Positions 10,656 to 18,745 of a stretch of 25,133 nt of DNA are shown here, piece by piece. The DNA is from Haplomitrium mnioides (Eukaryota > Marchantiophyta > Haplomitriopsida > Calobryales). The first letter of the stretch is position 1, and the number at the start of each line of letters is the position of its first letter. The stretch lies in assembly GCA_049999725.1 (NCBI GenBank), contig JBNGIS010031157.1:1-25133 (forward strand), given 5' to 3'. Under the pieces are notes generated by a model. The model ran no database searches and had not been told where the DNA came from. It saw nothing but the letters and a program-made list of their open reading frames with translations. The position numbers were made by a program, and so were the translations under genes.

Positions 10656-11579
10656 GAGTTGTTTGGAGGCATCAGTATGTGGTTAGCTATTGTGCTCCAA
10701 GCAAGGATTCCAGTTCAGCGGTATTTGTATAAGGAGAAGGGTGCGATTGCCCGCAGATTCTCCTTGAGGCATGTGGCGCTAATGGTTGAGTAATATTCAT
10801 GATTGCTTTTAGTTAATGTAGTGTGAGGTTGTCTACATGTATTGCCGACCAATATCTTATTGTTGGGAATAGAGCACTTAGCTAGAGTGGGGCCTACTGA
10901 TTTTTTGATTGTAAGATGGCTATGTGAGGGCCAATTGAGGGCTGGTTTGGGCCAATGGTTGCAAAACCTTTGCTCAAAATTGTTTTGGAAGATGGTGAGG
11001 ATTCAACCCCATCTTCAACTTCATCAGGTATTATCTCATGTGTATATCTTGGAGAATGTGACTATATTGGGAGATAGTCGCGAGCGCCTTGTGGAAACTG
11101 TTTATCATGTGCGTTCTTGGTATGGTTCTACCGTATTATTGGATATTTCATAAGCAAGGTCACAAGCACAGTGGCTATGATTGTGGTGGACTAACCTGTT
11201 GCTTACTAAGGTATTGTACAGAGCATATGAGAGAATTATGAGATCACCAAGTGCCATTGTGGATGATATTTTGGATGCGAGCCGTCATGCTTAGATGGTG
11301 CTTTATGTTGACTACCCACCATTGGCATTAGTCAAGGTGGTCCGTATACCTCGTGGAGCATTGCCCACATTGGTGAGTCATCCTGCATCTTATGCATTTC
11401 CAACTAGAGGTCCTAGTCTTATTTGAGATGCAACCTTGCAAAAAGTGGTGGAACCCAATCTTGATGAGAGAGATGGGGCAATGGGGTTTTCTATTAGTAC
11501 CATTGTTATTGCATCTGTCGCCAAGATCGAGCGATGATATGTGTAGGGACAAGCCATGGATTTAAATTGTCTTACATAG
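10656..11579 (+). pseudogene. C5-cytosine DNA methyltransferase domain, unit 5
   Basis: Motif I ELFGGI and the following helix (ISMWLAIVLQARIPV) are intact. Motif IV is altered to LCEG: the catalytic Cys codon (10923-10925) is kept, but the Pro and Gln are lost. Motif VI reads LENVT (Glu at 11052). The part from motif IV to motif VI is open (10842-11153). Later stops include TAA and TGA around the motif VIII region, the TAG shared with all units but unit 3, and TGA and TAG before motif X, which still reads GQAMDLN. In-frame length is exactly 921 nt. Confidence 0.85.
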
Positions 11580-12195
11580 ATTGTGAGTTTGGGGGTAGAT
11601 GAACAACACATGATGCAATCTTCAAGGATGACCAACTTGTGGATTGTCAGCATGCAGCTTTTTGGGACAGCCAAACTATTGCTGGGGGTGTAGTATCAAG
11701 TACTAGGGAGGCTATGTCACAGTTGATCTACACATCTGAAGTTGGAGAGAGTCATTTTTCTGATGAAAGGATTTCAGCCCAAGGGAGTGTTTCTTCTATG
11801 CATACGACTAAGGCTTCTAAGGAGCTTGAGAGATCAACCGAAGTGGAGGGGAGTGCGTCTTCTGCTATGGAGATAGCCAAGTTTGTGGGACAAAAACCAT
11901 TGTTTTTAGCTATAGATGTGTTGACTAGAGGAGTCATACTAGCTGAAGTGTTCAAGTTGGCAACCACACTATGTGAGGAGACTCAAGGTGCTACTTCTAG
12001 TATGGAAGTGAGACCGGTGAGTAGAGCAGTTGAAAAAAGTGCCTCTATGTGTAGAGGTGGCACATGGCATGCTGCTGTAGCCTGACTAATGAAGTTATCA
12101 GCCTGATCAGCATTTGAGAGGACAAGATTCAAATTTACTGTGGTGTCCATTGACAATCGGAGTGGTATCTTTTGATTGTTGGTCTTTCAAATTTT

Positions 12196-12636
12196 GTGTA
12201 TAGACTAGCTAGAGTATTATTTGATATAGATGCACAACCATTAACGTTAGGCAAGTCAGCTGTGCACAGATTGAAATTGAGGCCCGAAGATGTGGAGATT
12301 TGCACTTTTCCAATCCACACTTCATTAGGAGCACCTTCACCCACACAACACATCACACGTGGAGAGATTGAGCTTAGAGTGCAAGGTGATCAACCCACAA
12401 ATAGCTAACATATGAGCGTTCGATTCATACTTATCAAGGTTGAGTCTTATCATGTTTTGGTGGGGTGTATGGTGCTATATCCTTTGGGGTTCACCATTGA
12501 TTTTTGGGATGAGTCAGTGTCATATCGGCCTAGATGGCGATCTGGAGAGGTATTGAGTAAGTTGTCTGTCAGATTTAGTGGACCAGGTTGGGGTCCACTA
12601 TTACAGCCTTTGGCATTATCAGCACTTGTGAGGTGA
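12196..12636 (+). pseudogene. Retropepsin-like aspartic protease, unit 6
   Basis: This nearly whole frame has a single internal TAA (12409-12411), with 12172-12408 and 12412-12636 open in the same frame. It has DIDAQPLTLGKSAV, HVLVG and LYPLGFTIDFW. It is three bases shorter than the others because of loss of one codon after GEV. It ends at the shared TGA, and PR and MTase are in one frame. Confidence 0.8.
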
Positions 12637-12936
12637 TCATCAACTACTTTGACTTGTTGTAAGGGAATGCACATGCAGCCAACATTCCTTCCATTGATGA
12701 GGCCTCTTTAGAGGCTATGAGGCAGCATCATTGTCAAATGAGTTGATTCCTACGAGTGGAAGTAAGGAAAGGTTATGGCAGTTACATGCATTTAGATTGG
12801 TTGAGGATTCTTTGCACTTTGAACTTGCGTTATATCTTGCACTGGATGGTACTTTCACACCTGCATTTGTGAATCTTTCACCACTAGATACTATGCCAAT
12901 TTCATGGCAATATTCTATTGATGGTATTTTTTGTCA

Positions 12937-13859
12937 AAGTTTTTTAGGGGCATCAGTACATGGTTAGCTGTTGTGCTCCAAGCAAGGATTCTAGTTTGGC
13001 GGTATTTGTATGTGGAGAAAGGTGCAATTGTCCGTAGATTCTCCTTGAGGCATGTGGCATTGATGGTTGAGCAATATTCATGACTGTTTTTAGTTAATGT
13101 AGTGTGAGGTTGTCTACATGCATTGTCGACCAATATCTTATTGTTGGGAATAGAGCACATAGCTGGCATGGGGCCTTATGATTTGTTGATTGTAGGATGG
13201 TCATGTTAGGGCTAATTTAGGGCTGGTTTGGGCCAAGGGTTACAAGACCCTTGCTCAAAATTGTTTTGGGAGATGTTGAGGATTCTATCCATCTCCAACT
13301 TCATCACGTACTATCTCCTGGATACATCTTGGAGAATGTACCTATATTGGAAGATAATCTCGAGCGCCTTGTGAAGAGTGTTTATCATGTGCGTTCTTGG
13401 ATTGGACCTGATGTATTATTGGATGCCACATAAGCAGGATCATGAGCACATCGGCTACAATTGTGGTGGACTAACCTATTGTCTACTAAGGTGTTGTAGA
13501 GCACATATGACAGGATTATGAGATCACCAAGTGCTATTGTGGATGATATTTTGGATGTGGGGCATCATGCTTAGAGGGTGCTTTATATTGACTGCCCACC
13601 ATTGGCATTAGTCAATGTGGTAGGTCGACCTCGTGCAGCATTTCCCACATTGGTCAATCATCTTGCATCTTATGCATTTCGAGTTGGAGGTCCTGGTCTT
13701 ATTTGGGATGCAACCTTGCAAAAAGTGGTGGAACCCAATGCCGATGAGAGAGATGAGGCAATGGGGTTTTCCACTAGTATCATTGCTATTGCATCTGTCG
13801 CTGAGATTGAGCGATGCTATGTGTAGGAACAAGCCACGGATTTAAATTGTCTTACATAG
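12937..13859 (+). pseudogene. C5-cytosine DNA methyltransferase domain, unit 6 (best C-terminal part)
   Basis: Motif I is badly altered (KFFRGI), and motif IV reads SC-TAG-G. A one-base deletion near 13287 shifts the frame before motif VI (LENVP, Glu at 13332). The C-terminal part, by contrast, is the best in the array: 13578-13826 is open and shows RVGGPGLIWDATLQ, VEPNADERDEAMGFST and the region leading to motif X. The final word is EQATDLN after a TAG. The combination of a wrecked N-terminal half and a good C-terminal half may mean gene conversion between units or chance. Confidence 0.83.
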
Positions 13860-14473
13860 ATTGTGAGTTTGGAGGTAGATGAACAGCGTAGGATGCAATC
13901 TTCTAAGATGACTAACTTGCCGATAGTCAACATGCAGCTTTTTGGGACAGCCAAAGCTATTGCTAAGGTGTAGTATCAGGTAGCAGGGAGGCTATATCAC
14001 GGATGATCCTCATATGTGAAATTGCAGCGAGTCATTTTTTTTATGAAAAGATTTCAGCCCAAGGGAGTGATACTTCTATGCATCTGACTAAGGCTTCAAG
14101 AAGCTTGAGAGATCAGCAGAAGTGGAAGGGAGTGCGTCTTGTGCTATGGAGATAGCCAAGTTAGTGGAACAGAAACCACTGTTTTTAGCTATCGATGTGT
14201 TGACTAGAGGAGTCACACCAGCTAAAGTGTTTAGGTTAGCAGCCACACTATGTAAGAAGACTTGGGTGCTACTTTTAGTATGGAAGTGAGACCAGTAAGT
14301 AGAGCAGTTGACACAAGTGTTTCTATGTTTGAAGGTGAGACATGGCATGATGCTACAGCCCGACTGATGAACTTATCAGCCCAATCAGCATTTGAGAGGA
14401 CAAGATTCAAACCTAGTATGGTGTTCATCGACAATCGGACTGGTGTCTTCCAATTGTTGGTCCTTCAAATGTG

Positions 14474-14917
14474 GTGTATAGACCAACTAGAGTATTATTT
14501 GATATAGATAGACAACCATTGACGTTAGGCAAGTCAGCTGTGCAAGGATTGGAATTGAGGCCCGAAGAAGTGGAGATTTGCGTTTTTCCAATCCAAACTT
14601 CATTACGAGGACCTTCACCCACACAACACGTCACACATGGAGACTTTGAGCTTATAATGCAAGCTCATCATCTCACAGATAGCTCACATATGAGCGCTCG
14701 AGCCATACTTATCAAGGTTGAGTCTTATCATGTTTTGATGGGGTGTGTGGTGCTATATCCCATGTGGTTCACCATTGATTTTTGGGACAAGTCAGTGTCA
14801 TATCGGTCTAGATGGCAATCTAGAGAGGTACAATTGAGTAGGTTGTCTGTCACATTTAGTGGACTAGTTGGGGGTCCACTATTACAGCCTTTGGCATTGT
14901 CAGCATTTGTGAGGTGA
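14474..14917 (+). pseudogene. Retropepsin-like aspartic protease, unit 7 (fully open)
   Basis: It is open from 14471 to the shared TGA at 14915-14917, about 148 codons, the most complete PR in the array. The active-site word reads DIDRQPLTLGKSAV: both the Gly and the following Ala of D-T/S-G-A are changed, so catalysis is unlikely. HVLMG and LYPMWFTIDFW are kept. The upstream gag-like frame (14262-14507) overlaps its start in a different phase. The MTase motif I starts 744 nt downstream in the same frame. Confidence 0.82.
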
Positions 14918-14987
14918 TCATCAACTACTCTGACTTGTTGCAAGGGAATGCACATTCAGTCGGCATTCCTTCTATTGATGAGGCGTC

Positions 14988-15242
14988 TTGAGAGGCTACA
15001 AGCCATCATCATTGTCAAATAAGTTGATTCCTATGAGTGGAAGTAAGGAGAGGTTGTGGCAATTACATACATCTAAACTGGTTGATGATTCTTTGCACAA
15101 TGCACTTGCGTCACATCTTGCACTGGATGGTACTTTCACACCTGCACTTGTGAATCTTTCACGACTAGATACTATGCTGATTTTATGGCAGTATTCTGTT
15201 GATGGTATTTTTTGTCAGAGTTGTTTGGAGGCATCAGTATAG
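14988..15242 (+). other. Conserved open segment between PR and MTase (unit 7 copy)
   Basis: About 75-84 codons are open here in a frame different from PR and MTase. The same frame is open at 3676-3948, 10450-10686 and 12731-12967. It has a protein-like composition (SRLVEDSLHDALASYLALDG type, then TFTPALVN and SWQYSVDGIF). It ends in a T6 run just before motif I, where a one-base shift leads into ELFGGI. It may be the true PR-MTase spacer, put out of frame by indels shared by all units. The PR/MTase frame itself carries several stops here that are shared by the units. No known domain was recognised. Confidence 0.4.
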
Positions 15243-16141
15243 GGTTAGTTGCTGTGCTCTAAGCACGGATTCCAGTTTGGCGGTATTTGGATGTGGAGAA
15301 GGGTGCAATTGCCCACAGATTTTCCTTCAGGCATGTGGTGTTGATGGTTGAGCAATATTCATGACTGCTTTTAGTTAATGTAGTGTGAGGTTGTCTACAT
15401 GCGATGCTGACCGATATCTTATTGTTGGGAATAGAGCACTTAGCTGGAGTGAGGCCTAATGATTTGTTGACTGTGGGATGGCCATGTCAGGGCCAATTGA
15501 GGGCTGGTTTGGGCCAAGGGTTGCAAGACCTTTGCTCAAAATTGTTTTGGGAGATGTTGAGGATTCTAGGTCATCTCCAACTTCATCAGGTACTATCTCC
15601 TTCGTATATCTTGGAGAATGTGCCTATATTGGGAGATAGTAGCCAACACCTTGTGGAGAGTGTGTATCATGTGCATTCCTAGATTGGACTTGCCTTATTA
15701 TTGGATGTCGCACAAGCATGATCACGAGCACACCAGCTATGATTGTGGTGGACCAACTTGTTGCCTACTAAGGTGTCGTAGAGAGCATATGACAAGATTA
15801 TAAGATCACCAAGTGCCATTGTGGATGATATTTTGGATGCAGGACGTCATGTTTAGAGGGTGCTTTTTGTTGACTGACCACCATTGGCATTAGTCAACGT
15901 GGTAGGTCAATCTCGTGGAGCACTGCCCATATTGGTGAGTCATTCCGCATCTTATGCATTTCAGGCTAGAGGTCCTAGTCTTATTTGAGATGCATTTTTG
16001 CAAAAAGCGGTGGAACCCAATGCCGATGAGAGAGATAGGGCAATGGGGTTTTCTACTAGTACCATTCCTATTGCATCTATTGCTGAGATTGAGCGATGCT
16101 ATGTGCTGAGAAAAGCCATGGATTTAAATTGTCTTACATAG
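15218..16141 (+). pseudogene. C5-cytosine DNA methyltransferase domain, unit 7 (in frame with RT)
   Basis: Motif I ELFGGISIGL has the F-x-G-x-G spacing. Motif IV is GWPCQG (PCQ from 15482; catalytic Cys 15485-15487), motif VI is LENVP (Glu at 15614), and 15404-15682 is open. Motif VIII is damaged by TGA codons but ends in LWWTN. The C-terminal part has ERD, MGFST and KAMDLN. It ends formally at the shared TAG 16139-16141, after which the same frame stays open from 16145 to 16438 and then runs into the reverse transcriptase region. Total is 921 nt. It is inactive because of about eleven stops, several of them shared by all units. In the parent element this was an internal pol domain. Confidence 0.88.
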
Positions 16142-16355
16142 ATTGTGAGTTTGGGGGTAGATGAACAGCGCAAGATGCAATCTTTTGGGGTGACCAACTT
16201 GCCATTAGTCAGCATGCAGCCTTTTGGGACAGCCAAAGCTATTGCTGGGGGTGTAGTATCCGGTACCAGAGAGGCTATGTCAAGGCTGATCCACACGTCT
16301 CAAGTTGCAACGAGTCATTTTTCTGATGAAAAGATTTCAGTTCAAGAGAGTGATA

Positions 16356-16664
16356 GTTCAGCGGATCACGATTTATGTCTGGCTCAGCCACATCACATTT
16401 CAGCCAATGAGATCTCAGCAAAGCCATATGTGAGGTAAGAAGATCACCTGACTCTTGTGGAAAAATGGTTACCACTAGTTGGACTGTAGTTGACAAGAGG
16501 TTGCAGTGCAGAGGTACATCAGTTCTTCTATGGTCATTCACATTGTTTTGCTTCTAGCATGAAGAATCTGAGGACCTTGAGAGGACCAGGCATCCAGATT
16601 GAGTTCGCTAGTGATGCACCTATTTTTCGACGTCCATATCATTCTAGTGTGGAGAGAGGTTGAT
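16356..16664 (+). pseudogene. Linker between methyltransferase and reverse transcriptase
   Basis: This sequence is unique, outside the repeat. It continues the frame of the unit 7 MTase with two stops, TAA at 16436-16438 and TAG at 16487-16489. It then reads GHSHCFASSMKNLRTLRGPG and DAPIFRRPYHSSVERG, the region that in Ty3 elements lies just before the RT fingers (a conserved D-x-P-I-x-x-R-P-Y/R word). It ends at TGA 16662-16664, where the frame shifts. It is the key link showing that MTase and RT belong to one polyprotein. Confidence 0.8.
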
Positions 16665-17380
16665 TTAGACCATGACATAAGATTTGTTGGAGGTTGGATT
16701 GGTGAGGATGTCATTTGGAGAATATGCATCTGCCACAAGGATGCTAGTCAAGAAGGATGTGCGTGGGAACTACACCGACATGAGGTTGTATGGTGATTAT
16801 TGTCCTATCAATCAACAGACCAAGTCTAACAAGTATGTTATGCCTACACCTGTAGAGATCTTTGATGTAGTTGGGCATGTTAAGATCTTTAGCTCGTTGG
16901 ATTTGAAGGCAAGGTGCCATCAGCTAGCATTGAGGCAAGAAGACAAGGCCAAAGCAGTGTTTTGGGGTATTGATGCACACGACAAGGATTGACTATGTCA
17001 AAGGTTTTTTTACCATTTGGGTTGAAGAAAGTGCCAGCTGAACTCTAGAGGGTGATGGACATAGTTTTTGCAAGTTTGGACTTGGTCAAGTGCTACATCG
17101 ATGATATTTTGGTTTATTCGGCACATGTGGACGAGCACCGTAGACATTTGCAGGTGGTGTTCAATAGCTCAGGTACCACGTGTTAAAGATACATCCAAGC
17201 AAATGAAAATTCCTCTAGGACTAGATTGAGTGTTTGGAACACACTCTATATCCATGAGGGTTGGGTGTGTAGCAAGCTAAGATGAGTGCCATTGCTGAGA
17301 TTCCACAACTCACTAATGTGAGTAAAGTCTGTGCATTTTTGGGATTAGCTGGTTACTACATGAGATAGGTGAAAGGTTTC
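16665..17380 (+). pseudogene. Ty3/gypsy-type reverse transcriptase (degenerate)
   Basis: It copied the element's RNA into DNA. The clearest part is 16684-16992: MLVKKDVRGNYTDMRLYGDY, INQQTKSNKYVMPTP and FSSLDLKARCHQL, with the first catalytic Asp codon at 16900-16902, then FWGIDAHDKD. A frameshift follows near 16990. LPFGLKK and the YIDD catalytic box (17094-17105) come next, with DEHRRHLQVVFN after it. From about 17160 to 17280 the sequence is scrambled by indels, and the connection region FLGLAGYYMR follows. The order and words are those of Ty3/gypsy (Metaviridae-type) pol. There are many stops and at least three frame changes. Confidence 0.9.
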
Positions 17381-17900
17381 AGCAAAATTGCCAAGCCCTT
17401 GATCATACTCACCAAGCTAGATCAGGAATGGATTTGGGGTGAAGACTAGGAGAGAGCCTTCTAGGAGTTGAAAGGTAGATTGACTTCTGCACCTATTTTG
17501 AGGAGACCTCTTATAGGGAGACATATTTAGCTTCATATTGATTGGAGTAGAGCAAGGTTGGGAGCAGTGTTGACCCAAAAGGATGATAAGAGAAAAGAGT
17601 TTGTGGTAGCATTTGTGAGCAGATCGAGTAACTCAATTGAGGTTAAGTATATTTCCTTTGGGGAGAGTGTTTGACAGCAGTGTGGGTTGTGGCATACTTT
17701 CATTGTTATTTGTTTGGTACTCTGTTCACTTTGGTTGCAGATCATCAAGCCCTCAAATGGTTGATGGAATATGATAAACTCACAAGCAAGCTTGCCAGGT
17801 GGGTATTGTTGTTGCAAGAGTACAATTTCTAATGGTTCATAGGCCTAGTATGACCAACTTGGATGCAAATGAATTGAGATGTAGTCCATCCACAAGCCAA
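17381..17900 (+). pseudogene. Ty3/gypsy-type RNase H (degenerate)
   Basis: It degraded the RNA of RNA-DNA hybrids. It shows KGFSKIAKPL, ILTKLDQEWIWG, QLHIDWS-type first Asp region, LGAVLTQKDD, EFVVAFVSRSSN, a frame change, then HCYLFGTLFTLVADHQALKWLM and LARWVLLLQEYNF, followed in another frame by HRPSMTNLDANEL. The last catalytic position, usually in NxxAD-x-LSR, appears changed to DANELR. Several TAG/TGA codons (for example GED-TAG-ER) interrupt it. Confidence 0.85.
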
Positions 17901-18229
17901 CATGATGAGACTGGTGCGTGTTGGCACGAGGAGTCCAATGAGGAAACAATGTCGGGTTGGCATGCATCTGCCCTTCCTTCTTGGATGCCAGCTTGGAGTG
18001 GTTTGGTGGCTGATCTTGTTGATAGAGTTGTTGTTGAGACCTCGGAATAAGACAGAGTTGAGGATTCTAACTTAGATCAGGAGATTCACAATGATGGACA
18101 TGTGTCGGAGTATCTACGCATAGGTTTTCTGAGTAGACAACTTGATGCCAAGGAGAGAGATAGAGTCCAGCAATAAGCCAAGAGATTCCGATGGGAAGAG
18201 GTTCAGATTTGCGTTCTTAGACAGATGAG

Positions 18230-18745
18230 AAGGTACCTATTGTGCCTAAACCAATGCAACGTCTTGCATTGATGCACCATGCCCACGAGGAGTTGGGACA
18301 TTTATGGGTGAAGCGCATCTACAGTTTATTGCAGACACAGTACTGGTGGAGAGGCACGAACATTGATGTGCAGCAGTGGGTTGCCAAGCGTGTGGTGTGC
18401 GATCAAGTTTGAGCATCATTTAATGCTCCCACTCCTTAGTTGCAACCACTACTTATCATGGGTTTGGGACATCATTAGAGTTTGGATTTTGTAGGTCTCT
18501 TGCTTTTGACCCAACATCACAATAGATACGTGTTAGTGATGGTGGAGCATTTCTCCAAATGGATTTAGTTGGTAGCCTTGCCAAACAAGACCAATAAAGG
18601 AGTGGTTGTCACTTTCTTGGACCAAGTTCTCAGTTATTTTGGAGCATCTGCCAAAGTGTTGAAAGATCAGGGTACGAAATTTCAAGGTCAGTTTGAAGTT
18701 TTGTGTGAGCAAGCTCTCATTGATCACCGTACTATGTCTAGAGAT
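18230..18745 (+). pseudogene. Ty3/gypsy-type integrase, truncated before the third catalytic residue
   Basis: It inserted the cDNA into the host genome. The zinc-binding part reads ALMHHAHEELGH, then QTQYWWRGTNIDV and VAKRVVCDQ. One of the two zinc Cys seems changed to Arg (KRVVC). The core follows with SLDFVG (Asp codon 18485-18487), NRYVLVMVEHFSKWI and LKDQGTKFQGQFE (Asp codon 18665-18667, exactly 60 codons later in the same frame). It ends after IDHRTMSRD at 18745. The expected HPxxxGxxE stretch with the catalytic Glu is missing, so this is a deletion or recombination edge. Confidence 0.87.

Larger units (their letters stand above)
9509..11792 (+). repeat. Array unit 5 (2284 bp)
   Basis: The layout is the same, and PR and MTase are in one frame (744-nt spacing). 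The gag-like frame stops at GGA-TAG near 9607. The spacer's alternative frame is open at 10450-10686. Confidence 0.9.
11793..14072 (+). repeat. Array unit 6 (2280 bp)
   Basis: The layout is the same. The gag-like frame is open from 11639 in the unit 5 linker to 12085, across the inferred unit border. Small deletions are a codon in PR (near 12550), one base in the MTase (near 13287) and others in the linker. Confidence 0.9.
1079..16355 (+). repeat. Tandem array of ~2.28-kb units derived from a Ty3-type retrotransposon (gag-like/PR/MTase)
   Basis: Landmarks recur at a steady spacing. The PR start GTGTATAGAC lies at 3072, 5358 (one base changed), 7643, 9912, 12196 and 14474. The MTase motif I codons lie at 1543, 3815, 6102, 8379, 10656, 12937 and 15218. 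This gives six full units and one 5'-truncated unit, all head to tail on +. The full units are 2284, 2287, 2269, 2284, 2280 and 2283 bp. In a stretch compared by eye, units 2 and 7 differ at roughly 6% of positions. The left edge (about 1079) lies inside PR. The right edge (about 16355) is where unit 7 leaves the repeat and continues into reverse transcriptase. Unit borders are placed at the position in each copy that matches this right edge, which is an inference. Unequal exchange of a segment inside one retrotransposon is the simplest origin. Confidence 0.95.
14073..16355 (+). repeat. Array unit 7 (2283 bp), joined to the reverse transcriptase
   Basis: This last unit has gag-like segment, PR, spacer, MTase and linker. 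Similarity to the other units ends after GAGTGATA at about 16355. There they continue with CTTCTATGCAT and this one with GTTCAGCGGATC, which leads into RT. This makes unit 7 the one that keeps the native downstream neighbour. Confidence 0.9.

Noticed and set aside
15205-15218. T6 run before MTase motif I as a programmed frameshift site
   Set aside because: The heptamer is not canonical in the upstream frame, and PR and MTase are already in one frame in most units. Kept only as part of the spacer question.
1079-16355. CRISPR array or prokaryotic restriction-modification locus, suggested by repeats plus a methyltransferase
   Set aside because: The repeats are 2.28 kb without spacers, the MTase joins a Ty3 reverse transcriptase, and plant-type copia elements surround it.
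16599-16796. Short + strand frame overlapping the RT start as a separate gene
   Set aside because: It overlaps the recognisable RT frame in another phase and has no similarity of its own.
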